A stretch of DNA of 64,000 nt from DASTBU01 sp035711845 (GTDB lineage: Bacteria; Acidobacteriota; Vicinamibacteria; Vicinamibacterales; 2-12-FULL-66-21), in assembly GCA_035711845.1 (NCBI GenBank), contig DASTBU010000043.1, positions 62,001 through 126,000 of the forward strand. The letters run 5' to 3'. A program made the position numbers and the translations under genes. Each line of letters begins with the position of its first letter. Position 1 is the stretch's first letter. Below, one piece after another: positions 55,877 through 64,000 of this stretch. The notes below the pieces were generated by a model. That model worked only from the letters and a program-made list of their open reading frames with translations. It ran no database searches and was not told the DNA's origin.

Positions 55877-57715
55877 TCAGACTGGAACTCGTCCGTGTGG
55901 CTTGTTCAGATATGCCGCAATGACAGCTATCGCGGCCGGTGTGACCCCAGGGATTCGTGAAGCCTGGCCGAGCGTGGCTGGCCGGACCGAGGAGAGCCGT
56001 TCGATCACCTCGCGCGAGAGCCCGGGAATGCCCGCGAACCCGAAGCCCTCCGGGATTGCGCGGCACTCCTGCCGGCGCTGCCGCTCGACTGCGGCCATCT
56101 GCCGCTTCAGGTACCCTTCGTACTTGAATTCCGTCTCGACGCTGGCGAGGTCGATGGCCTCGGCGGTCGGGCAGACCTCCATCCGAATCTCACCCGCTTC
56201 CAGGAGCTGCCGGAGCCTGACCTCCGGCTGCTTCAACGCCCGCGCCGCCGGTACGCGCACACCGGTTCCGACGGTGACGAGTCCTCCCCGCACGCGCTCG
56301 CAGTTGTTATCGAATCGCTGCCGGCGCGCCTCGAACGTCCGCCACCGCTCGTCTCCGACCAGGCCCGCCTGACGACCGATCGGGGTCAGCCGAAGATCCG
56401 CGTTGTCGATGCGGAGCAGCAGACGGTGCTCGGCCCGCGACGTGAACATTCGATAAGGCTCGAGACAGCCCTTGGTGACAAGGTCGTCCACGAGCGTGCC
56501 GATGTAGCTCGAATCGCGGGTCAACACCAGCGGCGCCTCGCCCGACGACGCGAGCCCGGCGTTTGCCCCAGCCACCAGGCCCTGCGCCGCTGCCTCCTCA
56601 TACCCGGAGGTTCCATTGATCTGCCCGGCGAAATACAGCCCTCGGACCTTCTCCGTTTGAAGCGTAGAATCAAGTTCGGTCGGCTGCACGAAATCATACT
56701 CGACTGCGTAACCAGGCCGCGTCATCACAGCCTCTTCCAGTCCCGGCAACGCTCGCACCAGCCGTTCCTGAATCCGCGCGGGCAGGCTCATCGAGTACCC
56801 GTTGACGTAGATCTCATCCACGTCCAATCCCTCGGGCTCGAGGAAAAGCTGATGCCGCTCCCGCTCCGGGAACCGCATGATCTTGTCCTCGAGCGACGGG
56901 CAATAGCGCGGCCCGATTCCGCTGATCTGCCCGTTGAACAATGGCGACTCGCCGATGTGCTGCCGCACGAGATCGTGGACTCGGTCGGTCGTGTGCACCA
57001 CGTGACAGACCACCTGCGGCCTGTCGATCCGCCCGGTCAGAAACGACAAGGGCACCGGCTCCGCGTCTCCCGGTTCCACCGCCAACCGCGAGAAGTCGAT
57101 GCTGTTCCGATGCAGCCGCGGCGGCGTCCCCGTCTTGAGGCGCCCCCTCGTGAACCCGAAGGACTTGATCGACTCCGCCAGCTCGCAGGAGGGCGGCTCG
57201 CCCGCGCGGCCGGCTGGCCGCTGCTCTGGCCCGATGTGCACCAGGCCATTCAGAAACGTGCCCGTCGTCACCACGAGCGCCCGGCAGTGATGCGTCTCCC
57301 CGCTCTCCAGCACGAGGCCCGAGACGGCCGCACCGTTCGTGCTGATGCGGCCGGCCTTTCCGATGATCCAGCTGATGTTCGGATGCGCGTCGAGCGCGCG
57401 CTTGACCCACTGGCTGTACCGCCGTTTGTCCGCCTGCGCGCGAGGCGACCAGACCGCCGGTCCACGGCTGCGGTTCAGGAGCTTGAACTGGATGCCGGTC
57501 GCGTCGATCGCGATCCCCATCAGCCCGCCCAGCGCGTCGATCTCGCGAACGAGATGACCCTTCGCCGTCCCGCCGATGGCGGGGTTGCAGGGCATGTGGG
57601 CCACGGTGCCTTCCGACAGCGTGCAGATCGCGACGCGTCGTCCCAGGCGCGCCGCGGCCCATGCCGCTTCCACGCCGGCGTGTCCGGCCCCGATCACGAT
57701 CACGTCGAACTGCAT
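55877..57715 (-). CDS. mnmG: tRNA uridine-5-carboxymethylaminomethyl modification enzyme MnmG (GidA)
   Basis: 612-residue FAD enzyme working with MnmE at wobble U34. FAD-binding VIVIGAGHAGVEAAWAAARLG, MPCNPAIGGTAKGHLVREIDALGG (containing the conserved Cys), GRLKTGTPPRL, and NGTSGYEEAAAQGL are present. The length is normal. It lies between mnmE and rsmG. Confidence 0.97.
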   Translation of the reverse strand: MQFDVIVIGAGHAGVEAAWAAARLGRRVAICTLSEGTVAHMPCNPAIGGTAKGHLVREIDALGGLMGIAIDATGIQFKLLNRSRGPAVWSPRAQADKRRYSQWVKRALDAHPNISWIIGKAGRISTNGAAVSGLVLESGETHHCRALVVTTGTFLNGLVHIGPEQRPAGRAGEPPSCELAESIKSFGFTRGRLKTGTPPRLHRNSIDFSRLAVEPGDAEPVPLSFLTGRIDRPQVVCHVVHTTDRVHDLVRQHIGESPLFNGQISGIGPRYCPSLEDKIMRFPERERHQLFLEPEGLDVDEIYVNGYSMSLPARIQERLVRALPGLEEAVMTRPGYAVEYDFVQPTELDSTLQTEKVRGLYFAGQINGTSGYEEAAAQGLVAGANAGLASSGEAPLVLTRDSSYIGTLVDDLVTKGCLEPYRMFTSRAEHRLLLRIDNADLRLTPIGRQAGLVGDERWRTFEARRQRFDNNCERVRGGLVTVGTGVRVPAARALKQPEVRLRQLLEAGEIRMEVCPTAEAIDLASVETEFKYEGYLKRQMAAVERQRRQECRAIPEGFGFAGIPGLSREVIERLSSVRPATLGQASRIPGVTPAAIAVIAAYLNKPHGRVPV

Positions 57716-57770
57716 CGGTAGACTTTGTATTACAAACTAGTACATGTTGCAGAGATCAAGCGGCCGGCGA

Positions 57771-59126
57771 TCACTTGCCAATGCAGAATTTCGAGAAGAT
57801 CTCGGCAAGCACATCGTCCGCTGTCCGTGCGCCCGTGACTTCTTCGAGCCGCCGCCGCGCCTCGTTCAGGTCCGCCAGGACGAACTCTTCCGGCGTCCCC
57901 TGCCCGGCCGCTCGGGCCGCACGGTCGAGCGCCGCCCGCGCCGCCTCGACCAGCGCCACATGGCGCATGTTCGTGATCGCCGGCAGGTCGCGTGCCGGCT
58001 CGCGGCTCGTCAGCACGTTCACCAACGCCGATCGCAAACCCTCCACGCCCTCTCCCGTCCGCGCCGATACCTCGATCGCGCCCGCAGCCTCCAACACCGC
58101 TCCATCCCAGGTGCGGGCCCTGTCAGATTTGTTTGCGACCACCACACGCGGCCGCCCCTCTGTTTCGCGAAGCAGCCGTCTGTCGTCGTCGGCAAGCGGG
58201 CGCGAGCGATCCAGCACCACCAGCACGACGGCTGCAACGTCACGCGCCGCGAGCGCGCGCGCCATGCCTTCAAGTTCCACGGGATCGATCGCCGCCGTGT
58301 TCATCCCGGCCGTGTCCACGAGCGTCACTGGAATCCCGCTGATCTCAACGGTCTCGGTCAGCAGGTCGCGCGTGGTGCCGGGGACCTCTGTGACGATCGC
58401 CCGGCCAGCGCCCGCGAGGCGATTGAAGAGGCTGGACTTCCCCGCGTTCGGGCGGCCCGCGATGACCACCTGCAGACCGTCGCGCAGCAGACGTCCGCGA
58501 CGTGCCGTCGCCAGCAGCTCGTCCAGCTTCCCGATGACGTCGCGAATCTCTCCCGCGGCGCTGCCCGGTTGCACGAAGTGATAACCCTCTTCCGGGAAGT
58601 CGAGCGACGCCTCGAGCCGCGCGCAGATATCGAAGAGCGCCGCATCAGCCTCGCGAATCTCGGAGGTGAGGGTTCCCTCGAGCTGATCGAACGCCGCGCG
58701 TGCCTGGAGCGGTGTCACCGACTCGACCAGGTCTCTCACCGCTTCGGCCTGGACGAGGTCGATCCGTCCGCGCAGGAATGCGCGGAACGTGAACTCACCG
58801 GGCTCCGCCAGCCGCGCGCCCGCATCGACGGCCGCCTCGACGATAGCGTTCAGCAGGACAGGGCTGCCGTGGGCGCTGATCTCGACCACGTCCTCGCCGG
58901 TATACGACGCCGGTCCGGGGAAATACGTGATGACGACCCGATCGACGGCAGTCCGGCCGGCCGTGATTCGCGTGAGTGTGGCGTGCCGCGGGACGAACGA
59001 CCTCCCGCGGCCGGTCAGGATGGACGCCATGCGAGCCGACGCCGGTCCGCTCACCCGCACCACACCGATCCCGCCTCGTCCCGGGGGCGTGGCGATGGCG
59101 ACGATGGTGTCTTCGGGGGAAAACAT
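57771..59126 (-). CDS. mnmE: tRNA modification GTPase MnmE (TrmE)
   Basis: 451-residue GTPase partner of MnmG. The formyl-THF-binding N-terminal domain (EDTIVAIATPPGRGGIGVVRVSG), the inserted G domain (GRPNAGKSSLFNRLAG, DTAGM, NKSD), and the C-terminal FCIGK motif (C448-K451) that closes the protein are all present. The ATG at 59126 follows a clear family start. Confidence 0.97.
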   Translation of the reverse strand: MFSPEDTIVAIATPPGRGGIGVVRVSGPASARMASILTGRGRSFVPRHATLTRITAGRTAVDRVVITYFPGPASYTGEDVVEISAHGSPVLLNAIVEAAVDAGARLAEPGEFTFRAFLRGRIDLVQAEAVRDLVESVTPLQARAAFDQLEGTLTSEIREADAALFDICARLEASLDFPEEGYHFVQPGSAAGEIRDVIGKLDELLATARRGRLLRDGLQVVIAGRPNAGKSSLFNRLAGAGRAIVTEVPGTTRDLLTETVEISGIPVTLVDTAGMNTAAIDPVELEGMARALAARDVAAVVLVVLDRSRPLADDDRRLLRETEGRPRVVVANKSDRARTWDGAVLEAAGAIEVSARTGEGVEGLRSALVNVLTSREPARDLPAITNMRHVALVEAARAALDRAARAAGQGTPEEFVLADLNEARRRLEEVTGARTADDVLAEIFSKFCIGK

Positions 59127-59178
59127 GCGTGCGATCGAACCTCGACCCGCCCTTCGTTCTCCGCCCTGGGCCGCGAAG

Positions 59179-59628
59179 CTATTTTCTCGGCGCGATGATC
59201 ACCGTCTTCAGGAAGGCATCGCCGATGCTCTCCGATGACAGTTCAGGATCTTCCGCAACCGTCAGGTGGACGAGGCGTCGCGCGTACGGGTTCAGTGGAC
59301 CCATCTCCTGCGGCGCGCCGGTGCTCCGCGCCTTCTCCATGATGAATCTCGCCATCTGACGGACCTCGGCGTCTTTCGCCTTGCGGTAATCGAGGCAGTC
59401 GACCACGAAGGTGCGGTCGTCCTTCAGTTGCCGGCGGAAGGCGGTGTTGACGATGTGCTGCAACGCGTCGAGGGCCTCGGCCCGGCGCCGCAACAGCTGC
59501 TCGCCTCCCTCGCCCGACAGATCGATGTGCACGCTGTCGGGCCGATCCTCGATCGACGCGACGAGCGGCAGGCCCATTGCGGCGAGCGTCTTCTCGATGA
59601 ACTCGCGAACCTGGCCGTGAAGGTCCAT
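59179..59628 (-). CDS. Jag/KhpB-type RNA-binding protein (KH and R3H domains)
   Basis: 149-residue cytoplasmic RNA-binding protein. The KH domain (IEDRPDSVHIDLSGEGGEQLLRRRAEALDALQHIVN) and the C-terminal R3H domain (AEVRQMARFIMEKARSTGAPQEMGPLNPYARRLVHLTV) are clear; the N-terminal Jag_N domain is missing, making this the short form. The ATG at 59628 overlaps the yidC stop by one base (TGATG), so it is coupled to the insertase, the usual arrangement. Confidence 0.93.
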   Translation of the reverse strand: MDLHGQVREFIEKTLAAMGLPLVASIEDRPDSVHIDLSGEGGEQLLRRRAEALDALQHIVNTAFRRQLKDDRTFVVDCLDYRKAKDAEVRQMARFIMEKARSTGAPQEMGPLNPYARRLVHLTVAEDPELSSESIGDAFLKTVIIAPRK

Positions 59629-61361
59629 CACTTCCGCTCCTTGGCTGCCTGCGGCGACTTTCCCGACCCGGCTGTCTTCAGGCGCCGCTCGGCGGGCGGC
59701 CGCACCGCATGCTGTGGCGGCGGGCCAATCAGCTTGTTCGTGACGGCCTGCTGCCCGATCGTCCAGATATTGCTGGCGGTCCAGTAGAGCACCAGGCCGC
59801 TCGGCGCCCACGCCAGCATCGCGGTGAAGACGATGGGCATGAACATCATCATTCGCTGCTGCATCGGGTCGGCCGTTGCCGGTGTCATCCGCTGCTGGAT
59901 CACCATGGACACGCCCATGATCACGGGCCAGATGAACCAGGGATCGTAGACCGACAGGTCGGTGATCCAGCCGAAGAACGGCGCGCCGCGCAGCTCGATC
60001 GCGACCGAGAGCATCGCGTAGAATGCGAACAGCACCGGGAACGTCAGGATCATCGGCACGCAGCCGCTCGCCGGGTTCACGCCGCGCTCCCGATAAAGGT
60101 TCATGAGCTCGACGTTCATCTTCTGGCGCGCCGGATCGCTCATCTTGAGCTTGGCGTACCGATCCTGGATCGCCTTCACGTCGGGCTGCAGTTCCTGCAT
60201 CCGCCGCATCGAGACGACGCTCTTGTGGCGCAGGGGGAACATCACGAGGTTGATGAGGACCGTCAGCGCGATGATGGACCAGCCGTAGTTTCCAAGGTAA
60301 CCGTTGACCCACTTCAACGCGTTGAGCAGCGGCACGACCAGCCACCGGAACCTCCCGAAGTCGATCGCGTGCGTCAGTTGAGGGCTCTGGACCTTCAGCG
60401 CGTCGAAGTCTTTCGGGCCAAAGAAGAACTTCGCGTTGCTGACCCCTGCGGGATACTCAACGCACCACGATACGAACTGCAGGCCCTTGCTGCCGTCCTC
60501 GAGCGGAACGAGGACCGGGTCGTACTCGAGTCGAGCGGGCTTTGCCTCGAGCGCCGCGGCGAGAAAGTAGTGATCGTCCACGCCGGCGAATTCGAATGCG
60601 CCTTCCTGGACGCGTTGCGAGGGAAGGTCGCCTATCGGCACGCGCGTGACCTCGCCGTCCTTGTAGAAGATCGGCTGTGACGCGGGGTTGTAGGTCATCC
60701 CGCCGCCGATCACACCCGTCCCGATCGCCGGTCCCCAGTGGACCTTCGGATTCACGGCCGTCCCGTTTCTGTCGACCTGCGCGGAGAATTCGATGACGTA
60801 GGGCCTGTCGGCCGCGAACGCAAAGTGTTTGCGCGCGGTGAGCCCGTCCGCGTCGCGGTACTCGAAGTCGAGCGATGCGCCCGCGGGCCCCACCGTGATC
60901 GCCTCGGCGCTTGGTTTGAACAGCGCGGTCTTGAGCGTCTGGTCCAGCGACTGGTCCGTCGCGCCCAGCGTGAATGGGCGAAGCGATCCGGAAGGAGCTC
61001 GAGTGGAAACGAGATCGAGCGGCTCGCCGTTCTGGTCGTTGTAGAGCTTCAGCCGCCAGCTCTTGAGCGCCCCGCCCCTGGTGGTGAAGACCGCCCGAAC
61101 TGCCGGGCTCTCGACCACGACTTCCTGCTCGGCCGTCGCGGCCGTGACGGCCTCTGCCTCGACAGCCGGTGTCGCAGGGGTCTGTGCGGCAGGGAGCGTC
61201 GCGGCCTGTTCCGCAGCAGGCACTCCAGTGGGCGTCGCCGAGGGGGAGCCGGCCGACGGCGCGCTCTCGGTCTTTGGCTTCGGCGCCGGCGGAAACAACG
61301 CCTGATAGCCGTAAAGCACGATGAACGACAGAACGACGGCGAGCAATACCCGTTTTTCCAT
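59628..61361 (-). CDS. yidC: Membrane protein insertase YidC
   Basis: 577-residue inner-membrane insertase. The N-terminal anchor (VLLAVVLSFIVLYGYQALFPP) is followed by a Pro/Ala/Thr linker, the large periplasmic domain of Gram-negative YidC, and the core helices (WSIIALTVLINLVMFPLRHKS, QPDVKAIQDRYAK coiled segment, NPASGCVPMILTFPVLFAFYAML). The presence of the periplasmic P1 domain agrees with a diderm cell. Confidence 0.96.
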   Translation of the reverse strand: MEKRVLLAVVLSFIVLYGYQALFPPAPKPKTESAPSAGSPSATPTGVPAAEQAATLPAAQTPATPAVEAEAVTAATAEQEVVVESPAVRAVFTTRGGALKSWRLKLYNDQNGEPLDLVSTRAPSGSLRPFTLGATDQSLDQTLKTALFKPSAEAITVGPAGASLDFEYRDADGLTARKHFAFAADRPYVIEFSAQVDRNGTAVNPKVHWGPAIGTGVIGGGMTYNPASQPIFYKDGEVTRVPIGDLPSQRVQEGAFEFAGVDDHYFLAAALEAKPARLEYDPVLVPLEDGSKGLQFVSWCVEYPAGVSNAKFFFGPKDFDALKVQSPQLTHAIDFGRFRWLVVPLLNALKWVNGYLGNYGWSIIALTVLINLVMFPLRHKSVVSMRRMQELQPDVKAIQDRYAKLKMSDPARQKMNVELMNLYRERGVNPASGCVPMILTFPVLFAFYAMLSVAIELRGAPFFGWITDLSVYDPWFIWPVIMGVSMVIQQRMTPATADPMQQRMMMFMPIVFTAMLAWAPSGLVLYWTASNIWTIGQQAVTNKLIGPPPQHAVRPPAERRLKTAGSGKSPQAAKERK

Positions 61362-61366
61362 TGCGA

Positions 61367-61639
61367 TCAGACCCGCGGCGCCCGGCGCGGAACGAGATCC
61401 AGCCCGCTCGATCCGAATGGATGGCAGCGGCTCAAACGCCGGACAGCCAGCCAGAGACCCTTCGACAGGCCGTGCTCCACGATAGCGTCCCGGGCGTAGT
61501 CCGAACAGGAGGGTACGAATCGGCAGGAGCCCGTAAATAACGGTGAAATAATGACCTTGTACAGACGGAGGAGATCAATCGCGATAGCCTGCCGCCGGTT
61601 CAGGACAACCTTCTGGTCCTCAGCGCTTGTCGGCGTCAC
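61367..61639 (-). CDS. yidD: Membrane protein insertion efficiency factor YidD
   Basis: 90-residue protein aiding YidC. The signature YKVIISPLFTGSCRFVPSCSDYA and RRLSRCHPFGSSGLDLVP match the family. I chose the GTG at 61639 (VTPTSAEDQK), which overlaps rnpA by 20 bp, as often seen; the ATG at 61723 would lie deep within rnpA. The front extension of about 15 residues before LNRRQAIAIDLLRLYK is unsure. Confidence 0.9.
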   Translation of the reverse strand: MTPTSAEDQKVVLNRRQAIAIDLLRLYKVIISPLFTGSCRFVPSCSDYARDAIVEHGLSKGLWLAVRRLSRCHPFGSSGLDLVPRRAPRV

Positions 61640-62012
61640 GGCCTGGCGATTGGGCGGCGCAGCGCCGCAACACGGCGGCGAAATCGTTTTCGAGGCTCGC
61701 GTAGGTGGCATCGAACAGTTCACGACGAGGGATGACCACGATATCGAGGCCCGGCTTTCCTGACGGGTGGTCGGCCCGCCGGAATATCTCCCGAATCAGG
61801 CGTTTTGCCCGGTTCCGGCGCACAGCGTCGCCCAGCTTCCTCGATGCGACGATCCCGAGCCGAGAGATGCCGTTTGCATTGGGCGCGGCAAACACCGCCA
61901 GGAAACGGCCGTGGATGCGCCGGCCCGTGTCGAAAACGCGCTGAAACTCCGAACGGCGGCGAAGCCGCCGTTCCCGGCCGAAACGATGCGACGGGTTGCC
62001 AGACGATTGCAT
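61620..62012 (-). CDS. rnpA: Ribonuclease P protein component
   Basis: 130-residue RNase P protein. FGRERRLRRRSEFQRVFDTGRR, the RNR motif in LGDAVRRNRAKRLIREIFRR and the DIVVIPRRELFDATYASLENDF end are typical. The ATG at 62012 fits the family N-terminus; the ORF continues upstream through rpmH antisense to nothing meaningful. It lies 32 bp after rpmH in the usual order. Confidence 0.95.
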   Translation of the reverse strand: MQSSGNPSHRFGRERRLRRRSEFQRVFDTGRRIHGRFLAVFAAPNANGISRLGIVASRKLGDAVRRNRAKRLIREIFRRADHPSGKPGLDIVVIPRRELFDATYASLENDFAAVLRRCAAQSPGRDADKR

Positions 62013-62044
62013 GGCGGCGGTGCCGGGCCGCCCGGTGCGGTGGC

Positions 62045-62188
62045 TTACGACGAGGAAACCGTCAGGCGCTTGCGCCCCTTGGCGCGACGCCGCTTCAGGA
62101 CCAGTCGCCCGTTCTTGGTGCTCATCCGCACGAGAAAGCCGTGAGTGCGCCGGCGCCGGCGCCGGTTCGGCTGGAACGTACGCTTCAT
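62045..62188 (-). CDS. rpmH: 50S ribosomal protein L34
   Basis: 47-residue L34: MKRTFQPNRRRRRRTHGFLV then RMSTKNGRLVLKRRRAKGRK and a RLTVSSS end. It is too short for many ORF callers but unmistakable. It is the first gene of the rpmH-rnpA-yidD-yidC-jag cluster, divergent from dnaA across the origin region. Confidence 0.98.
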   Translation of the reverse strand: MKRTFQPNRRRRRRTHGFLVRMSTKNGRLVLKRRRAKGRKRLTVSSS

Positions 62189-62234
62189 GATTTCGGATCC
62201 CCTGCAACGAACGAGAATTGGCGGAGAAACCTAG

Positions 62235-62264
62235 ATAGTAGCGAACGCTCAGCAACAGTGTCAA
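62235..62264 (-). promoter_or_regulatory. rpmH promoter (-35 TTGACA, 18-bp spacer, -10 TACTAT)
   Basis: Minus strand: perfect TTGACA at 62259-62264, 18 bp, TACTAT at 62235-62240, about 45 nt before the rpmH ATG. Confidence 0.75.
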
Positions 62265-62426
62265 ATTTTCGAGGACGTGAACGGTTGCGATTGTCACCCT
62301 TCGGGGCCTATGTTACAGTCGCGTCCCCTACCCGTTCCCCACAAGCGAGATCGGCCTCCTGATGGTCGGGAGAGCCAGCTCTCTCGATCGTCGTGATCGG
62401 TGGCTGGCGTAGGGCTATCCCCGAAG

Positions 62427-62458
62427 TTTTCCACAACTGTGGAAAAAAATGTGGAAAA
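62427..62458. other. oriC region: three DnaA boxes
   Basis: TTTTCCACA at 62427-62435 (plus), and TGTGGAAAA at 62438-62446 and 62450-62458 (boxes on the minus strand), all fitting TTWTNCACA. They lie about 200 bp upstream of dnaA in the 385-bp rpmH-dnaA spacer, the normal place for the chromosomal origin. No other gene is seen in the spacer. Confidence 0.85.
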
Positions 62459-62649
62459 GCCCCTGTTTTCGCCAGCCGTCGCGCGGCGGCTCAGGCCTGA
62501 CGCGGGGTTTTCAGGGGCGAAGGCTCAAAGTGGCCCTGTTTTTGGCTTTCTGGCCGCGGGGGACCGACTAAAGACCCAGTAACGGCAGGCCTCCGGGAAG
62601 GCGAAAGTCCACCAGCAACGGTGAAAGCAGGCGTTTTTTGGGCGCAACC

Positions 62650-63993
62650 ATGACCGGCAGCTCTATCTGGGACCAGGTCCTGGCCCGCATTGAAACCAAG
62701 GTCAACCGGCACATCTTCTACACCTGGTTCAAGCCGACCAGCTTCGTATCCGACGATGGCGATCAGATCCGGGTCCGGGTTCCAAATGGACTCTTTCGCG
62801 ACTGGTTGACCAAGCACTACGCCGTCGTTCTGGACGAAGCCTTCGCGGACGTCGACCGTCGTGGCTGCACCGTCGCGTTCGTGACCGACGACGCGGTCTC
62901 CCCCCAACCGCAGGCGTTCGTGGAGAACGGGGTACCGGCCGACGAAGTTCCCGCCGGCGATGCCGGGGACACGGTGCCCGGAGGCCTGGCTCCCCGCTAT
63001 TCGTTCGACACGTTCATCGTCGGTCCCTCGAACCAGTTCGCGCACGCAGCCTGCCGGGCCGTGGCCGAGGCTCCGTCACGCTCGTACAACCCCTTGTTCA
63101 TCTACGGCGGCGTGGGGCTGGGGAAGACACACCTGATGCACGCCATCGGGCACTACGTGCTGAATCACCTGCGCTCGTTGAAGCTCACGTACATCTCGTC
63201 GGAGCGCTTCATGAACGAGATGATCAACGCGGTGCGGTACGACAGGATTCTCGACTTCCGCGAGCGCTATCGAAGTGTTGACGTCCTTCTCGTCGACGAC
63301 ATCCAGTTCATCGCCGGCAAGGAGGGCACGCAGAACGAGTTCTTCCACACCTTCAACGCCCTCTACGATTCACAGAAGCAGATCGTCATCAGCAGCGACT
63401 GCCCTCCCCACGAGATCCCCTCGCTCGAAGAGCGGCTGCGCTCGCGTTTCGAGTGGGGGCTCATCGCCGACATCCAGCCGCCGGATCTGGAGACAAAGGT
63501 CGCAATCCTCAAGAAAAAGGCGGAAACAGAGGGGATTCCGCTGCCGGACACGGTCGCCATCTACATTGCCGGCAAGATCAAATCGAATATCCGGGAACTC
63601 GAGGGATCGCTGATTAGACTGATTGCATATGCGTCGTTGACGGGCCGCGAGATCTCGCTGCAACTGGCGCAGGACGTCCTGCGCAACGTGCTGCAGCACG
63701 ACGAGCGCGCGGTCACGATCGAGATCATCCAGAAGTACGTGTCGGACTACTACCAGTTGAAACTGGTCGACCTGAAGTCACGCAACAACTCGAAGTCGGT
63801 GGCCATGCCGAGGCAGATTGCGATGTACCTCTGTAAGTCCCTCACGAACGCCTCGCTCCCCGAGATCGGGAGGAGTTTCGGCGGAAAGCACCATTCGACA
63901 GTCATCCACTCCATCCGCAAGATCGAAGCTCTCCGGCAGCGCGATGGAGATTTCAACAACCTGATCAACACCTTCGTGGAGTCGTTCAGGTAG
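62650..63993 (+). CDS. dnaA: Chromosomal replication initiator protein DnaA
   Basis: 447-residue AAA+ initiator. Domain I (SIWDQVLARIETKVNRHIFYTWFKPT), a short linker, AAA+ domain (Walker A YGGVGLGKTHLMHAIGHY, Walker B VDVLLVDDIQFIAGKE) and the C-terminal DNA-binding domain with the signature IGRSFGGKHHSTVIHSIRKIE are complete. The ATG at 62650 is chosen over the TTG at 62638 as it matches the family start. The gene ends 7 bp before the window edge. Confidence 0.98.
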   Translation: MTGSSIWDQVLARIETKVNRHIFYTWFKPTSFVSDDGDQIRVRVPNGLFRDWLTKHYAVVLDEAFADVDRRGCTVAFVTDDAVSPQPQAFVENGVPADEVPAGDAGDTVPGGLAPRYSFDTFIVGPSNQFAHAACRAVAEAPSRSYNPLFIYGGVGLGKTHLMHAIGHYVLNHLRSLKLTYISSERFMNEMINAVRYDRILDFRERYRSVDVLLVDDIQFIAGKEGTQNEFFHTFNALYDSQKQIVISSDCPPHEIPSLEERLRSRFEWGLIADIQPPDLETKVAILKKKAETEGIPLPDTVAIYIAGKIKSNIRELEGSLIRLIAYASLTGREISLQLAQDVLRNVLQHDERAVTIEIIQKYVSDYYQLKLVDLKSRNNSKSVAMPRQIAMYLCKSLTNASLPEIGRSFGGKHHSTVIHSIRKIEALRQRDGDFNNLINTFVESFR

Positions 63994-64000
63994 GAAATCC

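Overview
The window is one contiguous, gene-dense, high-GC bacterial chromosome segment around the replication origin. It looks like an Acidobacteriota genome, most likely of the Vicinamibacteria type. This is an inference from several cues: a VWFA-related protein of the acidobacterial type, a PadR regulator paired with an acidobacterial-type orphan MacB/FtsX permease, many GTG starts, and the classic order rpmH-rnpA-yidD-yidC-jag-mnmE-mnmG-rsmG-parA-parB beside dnaA. No tRNA, rRNA, CRISPR, phage or IS transposase gene was seen.

Layout. 1-12.4 kb: a molybdenum hydroxylase pair (partial), DoxX, a Tat-exported class V aminotransferase, an OmpA-like protein, a VWFA protein, a class I/II aminotransferase, an AI-2E-family permease, a SpoIIE-type phosphatase and a large M1-like peptidase. 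12.5-30 kb: an orphan NuoG-like protein, ankyrin protein, diacylglycerol kinase-like protein, GAF protein, PadR plus permease, PDZ protein, beta-lactamase-fold protein, GAF-GAF-SpoIIE phosphatase, fabZ, small membrane proteins, an EamA transporter with an Lrp/AsnC regulator, and an SDR. 30-36 kb: a selenoprotein-like lipoprotein, then a signalling cluster (hybrid histidine kinase, FliA-like sigma factor, a DHp-only mini-protein with a BldC/MerR-like HTH, and an NtrC-type regulator). 36-43.5 kb: Dabb protein, dusB, SurA-like chaperone, mfd, DUF1059, heptose-P adenylyltransferase. 43.5-51.8 kb: wzt, wzm, a PP2C phosphatase and the F1 ATP synthase genes atpC-D-G-A-H (F0 genes absent). 52-64 kb: selD, parB, parA, two parS sites, rsmG, mnmG, mnmE, jag, yidC, yidD, rnpA, rpmH, the oriC region with DnaA boxes, and dnaA.

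The most important observation is selenocysteine coding. Two genes carry an in-frame UGA exactly where their family has a redox Cys, followed by a hairpin. One is a PCYCGC-motif lipoprotein (UGA at 30479-30481, giving UxxC). The other is selD itself (UGA at 53063-53065, at the position of the catalytic Cys of E. coli SelD). A naive ORF call truncates both. The PCYCGC selenoprotein may be a new or little-known selenoprotein family.

Other structure: at least six spacers carry degenerate tandem repeats with a 7-bp period but a different unit in each, and two more have 8- and 9-bp periods. A 249-bp GC-rich element has perfect 21-bp terminal inverted repeats. The last 22 codons of atpG are duplicated downstream of its stop. 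Several genes have a -10 hexamer only 6-9 nt before the start codon, suggesting leaderless mRNAs. The padR promoter lies between two similar palindromes.
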